Origin: Olivibacter jilunii
GTDB lineage: Bacteria; Bacteroidota; Bacteroidia; Sphingobacteriales; Sphingobacteriaceae
Length of the DNA stretch: 64,000 bases
Assembly (NCBI RefSeq): GCF_900607235.1
Contig: NZ_LR027854.1
Location: forward strand, 186,001 to 250,000
Direction: 5' to 3'
Shown: positions 27,436-35,919 of the stretch, piece after piece
How positions within the stretch are numbered: position 1 is the stretch's first letter
Layout of the letters: every line of letters begins with the position of its first letter
Program-made: the position numbers and the translations under genes
Notes under the pieces: generated by a model
What the model saw: only the letters and a program-made list of their open reading frames with translations
The model's database searches: none
What the model was told of the DNA's origin: nothing

Positions 27436-27720
27436 TTAGTTCAATCGATAAAAAAGATCTTCCCATTCCTCATCTAAGCTTTTTTGGGGCATTACTTGTT
27501 TCGCACGATTGTACCAATACGCAGCGTTCCATAAGTCTCCCTCTTTTCGATGGAGATAAGCATGTACGTGGGCGGAGTTGGCGTCATTCAGATGGTCAAT
27601 TAAACCATGAGCTAAGTTCCATTCTCCTTTTGCATCGTACCATAATGCTTGAAGGTGAACAGAAAGCTCTTTTGGTGGATAATCCAAAATCAATGTATCT
27701 TTAAAAGCTTCCAGTGTCAA
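27436..27720 (-). CDS. Conserved small helical protein of unknown function
   Basis: 94 residues, apparently starting at the TTG at 27720, because the frame has no ATG before residue 76. The sequence (LSVHLQALWYDAKGEWNLAH, then HVHAYLHRKEGDLWNAAYWY) reads as a pair of helix hairpins rich in Trp and Tyr, like a short tetratricopeptide unit. It has no signal peptide or membrane helix. It resembles small hypothetical proteins seen in related bacteria, but I know of no function. Confidence 0.65.
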   Translation of the reverse strand: MTLEAFKDTLILDYPPKELSVHLQALWYDAKGEWNLAHGLIDHLNDANSAHVHAYLHRKEGDLWNAAYWYNRAKQVMPQKSLDEEWEDLFYRLN

Positions 27721-27948
27721 AACAATTCGGGTTTAGTGAGGGGTAAAGGTATAAAATTAAATTGGAAAACAAGTACCTCAAGATTTGCTTGTTAAACTAT
27801 ACAAACCGTATAAACACCTTCATTATCCTTATAAGATATACTATTGATTTAATGTTATTTAGCGTAAATTATTATGCTTACATAAAGTTTTGGCATAATT
27901 TTTTCTATGCTATTCATGTTATAAGAAACACTGAACAAATAAAGTATT

Positions 27949-28437
27949 ATGAATAAGATCATCGCTTTATGCTTAATGGCCAGTATCGGCTTTACAGCAT
28001 GTAACAATAATAGTGCGAAGGAAGAAGCCTTAGCGAAAGCGGCGGCTCTTAAACAAGTGAAAGACAGTTTGGCATTGGACAGCTTTCGAAGAGCAGAAAT
28101 CGCTGAAAAAGAACAACTAGAGCAAGAGAAATTGCAAGCACAAGAGATGGAGACCCAGGCAGCGAGGAATACAAGTTATAGCGAGCCGGAACAGGGGAGC
28201 CAGTATTACGAAGCTAGTGAATCAAATACGGCTCCTGTGGCAGCCAGTACCCAAAAGAAAGGGTGGAGTGACGCCGCCAAAGGGACTGCAATTGGCGCAG
28301 GAGCAGGAGCCGTTATGGGAGCGCTAATAGATAAGGATAAACGCCTACGAGGCGCGGCAATTGGCGCTGCTATCGGCGGGGCCGGTGGTTATGCCATAGG
28401 TCGAAAGAAAGACCGTCAAAGCGGTCGAGTTCAATAG
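27949..28437 (+). CDS. Glycine-zipper lipoprotein (YMGG-like)
   Basis: 162 residues. A lipobox (ASIGFTACNN, Cys 18) is followed by a charged helical stretch (about residues 25-70, rich in Lys, Glu, Gln and Ala), then a low-complexity linker and a glycine zipper (GTAIGAGAGAVMGALIDKDK, GAAIGAAIGGAGGYAIG). Glycine-zipper lipoproteins of this kind associate with the outer membrane, and their role is generally unclear. A strong intrinsic terminator (28470-28502) follows 32 bp after the stop. Confidence 0.85.
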   Translation: MNKIIALCLMASIGFTACNNNSAKEEALAKAAALKQVKDSLALDSFRRAEIAEKEQLEQEKLQAQEMETQAARNTSYSEPEQGSQYYEASESNTAPVAASTQKKGWSDAAKGTAIGAGAGAVMGALIDKDKRLRGAAIGAAIGGAGGYAIGRKKDRQSGRVQ

Positions 28438-28469
28438 AATATATATTAAACCATATATATTAAACTGAG

Positions 28470-28502
28470 ATCCTGCTAGGTTAACCGCTAGCAGGATTTT
28501 TT
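28470..28502 (+). terminator. Intrinsic terminator of the glycine-zipper gene
   Basis: Perfect 10-bp arms (28470-28479 and 28488-28497, ATCCTGCTAG/CTAGCAGGAT) around an 8-base loop, running into six T residues. Confidence 0.93.
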
Positions 28503-28559
28503 ATTTGCGTACTCCTTCCGATGGCCAGGCAAGCTTGCTCATAAACATTAGCTTCTGTA

Positions 28560-29237
28560 TCAAGACATCACCTTTCCTAACACTTCATCAATCATTCCAT
28601 ATCCTTTGGCCTCTTCCGCCGTCATCCAATAGTCGCGATTTGAAGAGGTATGTACCCATTCATAAGACTGGCCACTATGGTCGGCAATAATTTGATAAAG
28701 CTCTTTTTGAAGTTTGAGTATTTCGCGTGCATTAATTTCCAAATCAGCTGCCGTTCCTTGCATACCTCCCGAAGGTTGGTGAATCATTACCCGAGCATGC
28801 TTCAACGCCGCCCTCTTTTTATCGGTTCCGGCACATAAAAGAACAGCGCCAAACGAAAGGGCTATACCTGTACAGATTGTAGCGACATCCGGAGTTATAT
28901 ACTGCATGGTATCGTAAATCCCTAGCCCCGCATAGACAGAACCTCCCGGGCAGTTGATATACAGCTGAATATCTTTATGAGGGTCGGTTGATTGCAGAAA
29001 AAGCAATTGGGCCTGAATAATGTTAGCCACTCGATCATCTACGGCTTCACCTAAAAAGATAATACGGTCAATCATTAACCTGGAAAATACATCCATCTGT
29101 GCTACATTCAGCTGCCGTTCCTCCGTTATATACGGTGTCATGGAAGCATAGACATTCCGGTTAAACCACCTTTCATATTGGTCAAAGGTATTCCCACTCA
29201 TCCCATAGTGGGATACAGCAAATTTTCTAAAATCCAT
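28560..29237 (-). CDS. clpP: ClpP-family serine protease, divergent paralog
   Basis: 225 residues, against about 190-210 for most ClpP. The catalytic triad is kept: Ser 128 (GIALSFGAVLL), His 153 (VMIHQPSGG) and Asp 202 (SSNRDYWMTAEEA). The residues around the Ser (GIALSF instead of GQAASM) and the loop before Asp 202 (HTSSNRD instead of ERDTERD) differ from the E. coli enzyme. There is a longer N-terminus (about 40 residues before ITEERQL). No clpX, clpA or tig gene is adjacent. It is probably a second, specialised ClpP ring subunit that may pair with the housekeeping one. Confidence 0.9.
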   Translation of the reverse strand: MDFRKFAVSHYGMSGNTFDQYERWFNRNVYASMTPYITEERQLNVAQMDVFSRLMIDRIIFLGEAVDDRVANIIQAQLLFLQSTDPHKDIQLYINCPGGSVYAGLGIYDTMQYITPDVATICTGIALSFGAVLLCAGTDKKRAALKHARVMIHQPSGGMQGTAADLEINAREILKLQKELYQIIADHSGQSYEWVHTSSNRDYWMTAEEAKGYGMIDEVLGKVMS

Positions 29238-29346
29238 ATTTTATCTGTTATTAGTCTTTAGTTGTGTAATTAGCAATCGGCAGAACGTCCTCCATATGGG
29301 CTAATTCTTTCTCTCCTGTTTTTCAATCCGGCCAACCCCTATCAAC

Positions 29347-29613
29347 CTATTGGAAATAGCGTTTAATCCGCTGAATTAAGGTTTTATGTTTAGGATTATG
29401 AAAAAAATCGTGCTCTACCGTTTTTAGTTGTTTACGCAATTCCTGTTGCCCATATTTTTTTATAAGCTTATACGTTTTCTCTTGCCAAAAGAAATCATCT
29501 TTTAGCGCTGAATCTATTATTAGTCGCGCGTCCAATAGCAACCGTGCTTCTGTATCCAGCTCATTATGTGAATAAGCATCGAGTAAATACACATTATTCA
29601 AGGAAGTCTTCAT
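29347..29613 (-). CDS. Small protein coupled to an ECF sigma factor
   Basis: The ATG at 29613 (MKTSLNNVYLLDAYSHNELD) overlaps the end of the sigma gene by 20 bp, which suggests translational coupling. A frame open to 29703 exists, but its upstream part is only the shadow of the sigma gene. The 88-residue product is helical and charged; TEARLLLDARLIIDSALKDD resembles the N-terminal sigma-binding helices of anti-sigma factors, but no membrane segment or zinc motif follows. It may be a soluble anti-sigma factor. No family is assigned with certainty. Confidence 0.65.
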   Translation of the reverse strand: MKTSLNNVYLLDAYSHNELDTEARLLLDARLIIDSALKDDFFWQEKTYKLIKKYGQQELRKQLKTVEHDFFHNPKHKTLIQRIKRYFQ

Positions 29614-30139
29614 AGTGTAGCGATTTTTCTTTAATGAAAGCTCTAACTTTTTCCAGACATTTGAATTTCTGGACAGTTGCCGAACGTTCGCTGCTAAAGC
29701 CAAATTGTTTGGCTAATTTTCCCATGGAGATTTTATCATAGTAGAAAGTTTTTAGCAAATTTAGACAACGGTTTCCGACTTTTGTCAGCAAGGCCAGCAA
29801 ACGTTCATCAGACATTTGTCTATTTGTATCTTCATCCATCATTTCTACATCAGCCGATAGTGGTTCATGGTTAAGTCCAAGCTTATATTGATGGTTCCAA
29901 AGATGTTTAACAACACCGAAAATATAGGCTGGAGCGGTAGTTTTGATAAGGTGTCTATTACATACGATTTGCTCATAGTATATTACGAGCGCATCCTGAA
30001 ATATATCTTTTGCCTGCTCCAATGTTCCACCTTTTTTACTGATGTACTTAGCAACCGAGGGAAAAGTCTCACGGTAGAATGTTGTAAACAAATCCTTTGA
30101 AAAAATTACGTGCTCTTCACACGCCTCTGATATTTCCAT
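29594..30139 (-). CDS. ECF-type RNA polymerase sigma factor
   Basis: 181 residues. Region 2 (FYRETFPSVAKYISKKGGTL, EQAKDIFQDALVIYYEQI) and region 4 (LLKTFYYDKISMGKLAKQFG, then FSSERSATVQKFKCLEKVRA) are visible, although more divergent than the sigma factor at 11156-11743. No FecR or SusC gene is linked; instead a small protein overlaps its 3' end. Its regulon is unknown. Confidence 0.88.
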   Translation of the reverse strand: MEISEACEEHVIFSKDLFTTFYRETFPSVAKYISKKGGTLEQAKDIFQDALVIYYEQIVCNRHLIKTTAPAYIFGVVKHLWNHQYKLGLNHEPLSADVEMMDEDTNRQMSDERLLALLTKVGNRCLNLLKTFYYDKISMGKLAKQFGFSSERSATVQKFKCLEKVRAFIKEKSLHYEDFLE

Positions 30140-30513
30140 ATTCTTCGTTTTTATTGGGATGTGTATAAAAAAATCAATATATCACCCTCTAAATTAAAAA
30201 AATTTAATCTACTGTTTGTTATCAACAACCGGCGTCAATGGGCCCCTGTTTCTGCAAGCAAGATCTAGGCTATTTATTAGCATTAAGTTTTAAGTTATAG
30301 ATTTGAAGTATTACGTTGCTACTTAGACAATTGTTTTGATACTGGACACCCGTGTTTTGACACTAATGATAAGTAATAACGACCCAAATTAATAGCACCC
30401 CTGAAATCAGGGATTTTTGCTTTTTTTAAGTCAAAATAAACAATAAATCCAGTTTCCTTACGCTAATTATTAGCATATTCGCAACACCTATTTAAATTAA
30501 TTTCATTCATAAT
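30140..30513. other. Long non-coding gap between the ECF sigma gene and the Sel1 operon
   Basis: A+T-rich, 374 bp, with no convincing reading frame. It contains near-repeated segments TTTTGATACTG (about 30333-30343) and TTTTGACACTA (about 30355-30365) and the terminator-like hairpin at 30399-30427. It should hold two divergent promoters, which I cannot place confidently, and could encode a short RNA. Confidence 0.6.
30399..30427 (+). terminator. Intrinsic terminator or attenuator upstream of the Sel1 operon
   Basis: CCCTGA (30399-30404) and TCAGGG (30407-30412) form a short stem, followed by TTTTT and TTTTTTT tracts (30414-30427). It points towards the plus-strand operon, whose first ATG is 87 bp further on, and no gene upstream on the plus strand needs a terminator. 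It would therefore end a short leader RNA or small RNA. Confidence 0.65.
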
Positions 30514-32994
30514 ATGACATTAGAACAGCAATATTCAACTATTCTAAATAACATCAGCCAAAACTCGCTCAATCCAAAAGTTTATGATCGTTCGTCACTA
30601 CACCATCAAAAAACCTGGTTTGAAGGACTGGCCACCTTGGAAATAGCTGTCCATAATTTACCCCAACAAAAACAGGAAGTCGTTGACTTATATGAAGAGC
30701 TCTTTTCAGAAGGTTTGGACTTTAAAGCCTCATATGAGTTAGACGAGATGGACTACGCATTTTATTGGGATAAGATATTGGCGATTTTAAGTGCACTCGC
30801 TATCCATCATACAGAGGTTTATGCGCAAATTGCTTTCCAATACAATGAGACCCGTCGTATGTATCGTAACAATGCTAAATTCCATTATTATCTCAACTTA
30901 GCTATTGAAACAAATGTTCCCGTGGCCAAAGCGGTTGCAGCTTATTTTTATTACTATGGAATCAATACAGAAAAAGACAAAGAAAGAGCCAGTCAGCTCT
31001 TCCGTGAAGATAGTGGTGACTGGAGTGTACTTTATCAAGCCTATATCCAACTGAACGAGAAGCAGTTTGAATTTCTGCCTGCTGTTATTGAGCAATTAAA
31101 AAGCAGCAGTGACAAAAAGATAAAAAAGAATGCATTGATTTTAGAAGGTAGTTACTTAGAGGCGATTGGGAAGCCGGAAGAAGCGCTATCGGTTTTTGAA
31201 CAATCATATAAGAGCGATTATTCTGCGTTTTCATTAACTAGAGTCGCCTTTATAAAACACATGCTAGACAATACGCATAAAGAAGCATCCATGAAGCTCT
31301 GGAAAGAAGCAGCCAGCCTAGGTTCTATAGAAGCGATGAATTATCTTGGCGTCAACACCTTTCCGGAAGTTTATACCCAAGAAGCCTATACTGAAACCGT
31401 TCGTTGGTTTTCTCTTGGATATTTGTACAACAATGCTTACGCTGCTTACCGTTTAGCTCTTATCAGGCTTTATGTTGAAGGTTGGGAAGAGAAGGCTATT
31501 GGCTTTCGTCTGCTAGAAGAAGCCATAGAAGGAGGGTCGCTAGATGCACTTATTGAGAAAGCAGAGATTTATACAGAAGGTCGAATAATTGAGCGGGATG
31601 AAAAAATGGCCTTTGAGCTTTTTCAAAAAGCCGCTAAAGAAAAAGATGCTCCTTATGCTTACGTACGATTAGGCTATCTTTATGAAATCGGTGCCGGCCC
31701 GGACGGTGAAAAAGACGCTATAACAGCTTTAGATATGTATGAAAAGGCCGTCGAAAAAGACCATCCATACGGTTATAGTAACGCGGGACGCATGTATCGT
31801 TATGGTATAGCCGGAGAAATAAATATAGAAAAAGCAAAGGCTTACTTTGAAAAGGGAGTCGAGCAAAACATCCCCTTTTCAATAACAGAATTGGCGTTCA
31901 TGTATGAAGATGGTACCTTAGCTCAAGATTATAAAAAAGCTTTTGAACTATTTGGCAAAGCAGCCGAAGGGAATAGTGCTTACGCGATGTACTGTTACGG
32001 CCAATATCTACAAAATGGCTATAATGATGGAGAAAAAGCTCCCGAACAAGCCTTCTATTGGTTTCAAAAGGGGGCTGAGCTTCAGGAAGTCAATTGCATT
32101 TATGAAACCGGTCGCTGCTATCGTTATGGTCTCGGCGTAGAAGAAAACCCCGATCAAGCACTGTATTATTATCAACAGGCAGCCGATGCCGGTTATCCCC
32201 GTGGGTTGGTAGAATTAGCGCTTTGTTACGAATATGAATATGGTGTAAATTTCGATGCTGAGAAGGTCTTAAACCTTATGATAAAAGCTGCCGAACAAGG
32301 CTACGCTTTCGCGCAATATAAAGTGGGGGTATATTATATGCATGGCAGCTTGGGCGAACAGGTTCCTATCAATTCTGAACAAGCAATTATGTGGCTTAAC
32401 AAAGCGGCAGATGCGGGTTATCCATATGCCTATGTAGAACTCGGAGATTATTATTTATGGGATTATGATAATCTAAATGAAGCGGATAGAGCTTTTGCAT
32501 TCTATGAAAAAGCTTCCGAACAGGATGTAATAGCAGAAGGATTAGGCGTTTGTTATGAGTACGGTATAGGCATCGATTATAGTATGAGCGAAGCTTTCAA
32601 GTATTACGAGATGGCAGCGAACAAGAACGTCATTGGTGCCATGTACCGATTGGGAAATTGTTACTTAAATGGTAATGGAGTAAGTGAACAACCGGAAGAA
32701 GCATACAAATGGTTTTTTAATGCGGCACAACAGGGTAATGTTCCTTCTCAATATCTATTAGGAAAGCTTTTGCTGAAAGGGAAAGGTGTAGCCATGAATA
32801 AGGAAGAAGGTATTGAATGGTTACAAAAAGCAGCAGAGCAGCAGTATGCTGCTGCACAATATGAATTAGGCAATTGCTACTTGATGGGTGACGGCCTAGA
32901 AGAAAATGAAGATAATGCGATGTATTGGTTTGAGCAAGCAGCAGAAAAGGGACATGAACGCGCCATCAAAATTGTGGGTGGTAATAGAAGATGA
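30514..32994 (+). CDS. Giant Sel1-repeat protein (first gene of the Sel1/Hsp90-like/helical-repeat operon)
   Basis: 826 residues, cytoplasmic (no signal peptide or membrane helix). After an N-terminal helical region of about 260 residues come about 15-16 Sel1-like repeats with the pattern A-x-Y-x-LG-x-x-Y-x-x-G-x-G-V and an AA-x-x-G helix, for example AMYRLGNCYLNGNGV and AQYELGNCYLMGDGL. Sel1 repeats form curved solenoids that hold partner proteins. The gene ends 6 bp before the Hsp90-like gene, so the two products are likely partners. No enzymatic domain is visible. Upstream lies a terminator-like leader hairpin. Confidence 0.9.
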   Translation: MTLEQQYSTILNNISQNSLNPKVYDRSSLHHQKTWFEGLATLEIAVHNLPQQKQEVVDLYEELFSEGLDFKASYELDEMDYAFYWDKILAILSALAIHHTEVYAQIAFQYNETRRMYRNNAKFHYYLNLAIETNVPVAKAVAAYFYYYGINTEKDKERASQLFREDSGDWSVLYQAYIQLNEKQFEFLPAVIEQLKSSSDKKIKKNALILEGSYLEAIGKPEEALSVFEQSYKSDYSAFSLTRVAFIKHMLDNTHKEASMKLWKEAASLGSIEAMNYLGVNTFPEVYTQEAYTETVRWFSLGYLYNNAYAAYRLALIRLYVEGWEEKAIGFRLLEEAIEGGSLDALIEKAEIYTEGRIIERDEKMAFELFQKAAKEKDAPYAYVRLGYLYEIGAGPDGEKDAITALDMYEKAVEKDHPYGYSNAGRMYRYGIAGEINIEKAKAYFEKGVEQNIPFSITELAFMYEDGTLAQDYKKAFELFGKAAEGNSAYAMYCYGQYLQNGYNDGEKAPEQAFYWFQKGAELQEVNCIYETGRCYRYGLGVEENPDQALYYYQQAADAGYPRGLVELALCYEYEYGVNFDAEKVLNLMIKAAEQGYAFAQYKVGVYYMHGSLGEQVPINSEQAIMWLNKAADAGYPYAYVELGDYYLWDYDNLNEADRAFAFYEKASEQDVIAEGLGVCYEYGIGIDYSMSEAFKYYEMAANKNVIGAMYRLGNCYLNGNGVSEQPEEAYKWFFNAAQQGNVPSQYLLGKLLLKGKGVAMNKEEGIEWLQKAAEQQYAAAQYELGNCYLMGDGLEENEDNAMYWFEQAAEKGHERAIKIVGGNRR

Positions 32995-33000
32995 TGTCAA

Positions 33001-34788
33001 ATGAAGGATAAACAACAATCATATTTATTCCAAGTGAATTTAAAGGGAATGATTTCCCTATTGTCTGAACACCTATATAGCAACCCCAATACCTTTGTTC
33101 GCGAACTTTTACAGAATGGTGTAGACGCCATTACGGCGATCAAAACTTTGGACGAACAACATATTGGCAGTATACAGGTTCACCTGAACGAAAAGCGCAA
33201 TGAAGCAATATTTGAAGATAATGGCATTGGTCTGAAAGAGGATGAAATCCATAAATTCATTGCAGTTATCGGTGAAAGCTCCAAGCGAGAAGCATTTGAA
33301 GCGAATGATTTTATCGGTAAATTCGGTATAGGTCTGTTGTCCTGCTTTGTTGTCAGCAACGAAATTATATTAGAGACGCGGTCAGCGTTGGCAGACAAAG
33401 TGCTTCGATGGACAGGCAAAGCCGATGGAACCTATCAATTGGAAAGGATTACAGAAGAACGACCGATTGGTACGCGTATCATTCTACAGGCAAAAAAAGA
33501 ATGGGCACATCTATTTACAACTTCGGCCTTTGAAAAGAATCTTCGTTTTTATGGAGATCTACTCCCCATACCGATTACACTTAGGAATGGCCATGAGGCT
33601 ATTTTAATTAATGAGCATACAGGAAAGTGGTTAAACGATGATTACACGAAAGACGAGCTACTTGAGTTGGGTAAAAGCACTTTTCATACTAATTTTATCG
33701 ATGCCTTTCGCATAGATGCTCCAAGTGGAAAATTAAAGGCCGTCGCTTACGTGCTGCCATACAAAACACAATTCAGCGGTAAGCAGCAACACAAATTATA
33801 CCTAAAACGTATGTTTTTGAGCGAGGATGACTGTAGACTGCTTCCGAAATGGGCATTCTTCATCCGCTGTATTATTAATACCGATGGATTAAGTGCCACT
33901 GCATCACGAGAGTCTCTTATGGTGAACGGCGAACTGAAGGCGACACAGAAGGAAATTGCAGAAGGTATTAAATCCTATCTAAAAACGATCGGGGTGGTTG
34001 ATCCTGCTATCTATCATAAGCTGATCAGCACGCATTACCTTCACTTAAAAGCGATTGCGGCAGAAGACGTCGATTTACTGAAAGCATTCATGGATGATTT
34101 ACCTTTTGAAACCAGCAAAGGGATAAGAAGTTTTAAAAGCATTAGAACCTACCAGAAAAACATTTACTACACGGCCAATATTGACGATTTTAAGCAATTA
34201 AGACGAATTGCCGAGCCGCAGGGATTGATGGTCCTCAACGCGGCTTATACATTTGAAGAAGAATTATTAAAAAAAATGCAACGATTGGACAGCGCTTTGT
34301 CCATTGAAGAGATCTCTCCTGTTCATTTGTTGAAGAGTTTCCGGGATTTGGACGAGGTGTCAGCAAACGCCTATATGAACTTCACCGAAAAAGCGCGGAA
34401 AATTCTAGAGACTCTAAATTGTGAAGTCACCGTTAAACGTTTTCAACCAACCGATATTCCGGCAATCTACATCGCCTCGAATGTGAACCATACAGGAAAA
34501 AGCAGCCATATCAAAGCATCTGCAAACAATCCCCTGGCAGCCACATTAGGAGCATTTACACGGACGAATGAAACAAAACCACAATTATGTTTCAATGCCG
34601 ACAATAGCTTGATTCAGGCTGTGTTTCCGATTAAAGATTCGTATGTAGTTAATTCGATTGTTCATATTTTATATGTCCAATCACTTCTTTTAGGCAAATA
34701 TCCGGTAAGTGATAAAGAAATGAATCTTTTCAATGAAGGACTTCATAATATGCTGATTATGGGGATTGATAATTTTATAAACATTTAA
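33001..34788 (+). CDS. Diverged Hsp90-family (GHKL) ATPase
   Basis: 595 residues, a little shorter than HtpG. The Hsp90 nucleotide pocket is complete: FVRELLQNGVDAI (catalytic Glu 35, Mg-binding Asn 39), FEDNGIGL (Asp 73) and IGKFGIGLLSCFVV (lid glycines about 105-111). The middle domain keeps SATASRESLMVNG, equivalent to the LNVSRE segment with the ATP-contacting Arg. The C-terminal ~200 residues differ strongly from HtpG, and I cannot see the usual dimerisation helices. It is not the housekeeping htpG; its tight linkage to two solenoid proteins suggests a dedicated chaperone or ATPase switch. Confidence 0.88.
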   Translation: MKDKQQSYLFQVNLKGMISLLSEHLYSNPNTFVRELLQNGVDAITAIKTLDEQHIGSIQVHLNEKRNEAIFEDNGIGLKEDEIHKFIAVIGESSKREAFEANDFIGKFGIGLLSCFVVSNEIILETRSALADKVLRWTGKADGTYQLERITEERPIGTRIILQAKKEWAHLFTTSAFEKNLRFYGDLLPIPITLRNGHEAILINEHTGKWLNDDYTKDELLELGKSTFHTNFIDAFRIDAPSGKLKAVAYVLPYKTQFSGKQQHKLYLKRMFLSEDDCRLLPKWAFFIRCIINTDGLSATASRESLMVNGELKATQKEIAEGIKSYLKTIGVVDPAIYHKLISTHYLHLKAIAAEDVDLLKAFMDDLPFETSKGIRSFKSIRTYQKNIYYTANIDDFKQLRRIAEPQGLMVLNAAYTFEEELLKKMQRLDSALSIEEISPVHLLKSFRDLDEVSANAYMNFTEKARKILETLNCEVTVKRFQPTDIPAIYIASNVNHTGKSSHIKASANNPLAATLGAFTRTNETKPQLCFNADNSLIQAVFPIKDSYVVNSIVHILYVQSLLLGKYPVSDKEMNLFNEGLHNMLIMGIDNFINI

Positions 34789-35859
34789 TTGACAGAAATG
34801 CGTTACACGTTACAGATACAAAAGTTACTAAATTTAGCGGAGGAACTCCCTCCACATTCCAAAGATCGGATTAAACATTATTTACAGGCAATCCGTTTAG
34901 CCGATCAAAACGACGACGTGGAATGGGCTTTCGAACTGAGAATCGACTTGTTAGATGCAGAATGGGGACTAGCTGATCGGCAACACTTTATTCCCACTTT
35001 TACATGGCTGTTAGATGCTTATGATCATAATCCGGATTTATTCGATGCAGAAGAACTCCTTTGGAAATATAAATGGATTATTGACGAAGTGTATTCTAAC
35101 CCCGACGTCAGTCTCGAACAAACAGAGCAAATACTTGCTGATTTCAAAAGACGTATAGAAGCAGAAGGTTACGGGTTGAGAGCATATTATACTAAACAAT
35201 TGCACGAAGCTTTAGACCAGAAGGATGTAGAGCGAACACGTTACTACCTCGATTTAGTAAATAGCGTCCCGCGGGATAACTTAAGTGATTGTCAAGCCTG
35301 TGAAATGGATACCGAAGTGTTAGCACTGTTAAATGTAGGCGATTTTAGGGCAGCTTACGATAAGGCGCAACCTCTATTGGCAAAGCAGTATTCCTGCGCA
35401 CATGTGCCACTTGTCACCCATTGCAGTTTGGCTTATTACGGCATAAAATACGGTGCAAAAGAGATTGCCTTGGAACAATTTAAATTGGCGGAAGAATCTT
35501 TAGTATCAATCAGCGATACCAGTTTAGTACGACCTACCGGCCAACTTATTACCTACCTGTTCCATGTAGATGAATCGCTGGCATGGCAATATGTAGAAAA
35601 ATATCTACCATGGAGTTTAGAAAGCGACAGAAACCGTACTTTCTTTTTTGCAAAGTATATGACAGAAGGCTTAAAACAACTCTCCTCCGACCAAACCGCC
35701 CCCATCGAGCTTCCTGTTGAGCATCCTCTATACAACGAAAAACAACATTATTTAGTGAACGACTTGCTTCAGTATTACTATCAACAGGCTAGCGATTTAG
35801 CAGAGCAATTTGATAGCCGAAACAGAAATAAGAATTTCGCAAAACAGCTTACAGAATAA
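34789..35859 (+). CDS. Helical-repeat (TPR-like) protein, third gene of the Hsp90-like operon
   Basis: 356 residues if the TTG abutting the previous stop is used, or 353 from the ATG at 34798 (MRYTLQIQKLLNLAEELPPH). It is all helical and acidic, with TPR-like pairs such as KDRIKHYLQAIRLADQNDDV, DVERTRYYLDLVNSVPRDNL and GDFRAAYDKAQPLLAKQYSC. There is no signal peptide. The zero-gap junction with the Hsp90-like gene implies translational coupling and probably a complex. A terminator follows at 35871-35919. TPR-type proteins are known co-chaperones of eukaryotic Hsp90, so this may be an adaptor of the unusual ATPase; that is inference. Confidence 0.8.
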   Translation: MTEMRYTLQIQKLLNLAEELPPHSKDRIKHYLQAIRLADQNDDVEWAFELRIDLLDAEWGLADRQHFIPTFTWLLDAYDHNPDLFDAEELLWKYKWIIDEVYSNPDVSLEQTEQILADFKRRIEAEGYGLRAYYTKQLHEALDQKDVERTRYYLDLVNSVPRDNLSDCQACEMDTEVLALLNVGDFRAAYDKAQPLLAKQYSCAHVPLVTHCSLAYYGIKYGAKEIALEQFKLAEESLVSISDTSLVRPTGQLITYLFHVDESLAWQYVEKYLPWSLESDRNRTFFFAKYMTEGLKQLSSDQTAPIELPVEHPLYNEKQHYLVNDLLQYYYQQASDLAEQFDSRNRNKNFAKQLTE

Positions 35860-35870
35860 AAACTGAAGTA

Positions 35871-35919
35871 GGTGTCTCCTATATTTGTTTCAAGCAAATG
35901 GTAGGAGACCCTCTTTTTC
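35871..35919 (+). terminator. Terminator of the Sel1/Hsp90-like operon
   Basis: GTCTCCTA (35874-35881) pairs with TAGGAGAC (35902-35909), with further pairing of ATTTG and CAAAT inside and a T run at 35913-35917. The convergent peptidase gene stops at 35920, so the hairpin may also act from the other side. Confidence 0.8.

Noticed and set aside
27762-27956. 64-codon frame before the glycine-zipper gene
   Set aside because: It starts at TTG, is rich in Ile, Phe and Tyr typical of A+T-rich non-coding DNA, overlaps the start of the next gene and shows no family feature.
30514-32994. Sel1 repeats as a possible CRISPR or DNA tandem-repeat array
   Set aside because: The repetition is at protein level with variable spacing and many silent changes. 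There is no DNA-level repeat-spacer pattern.
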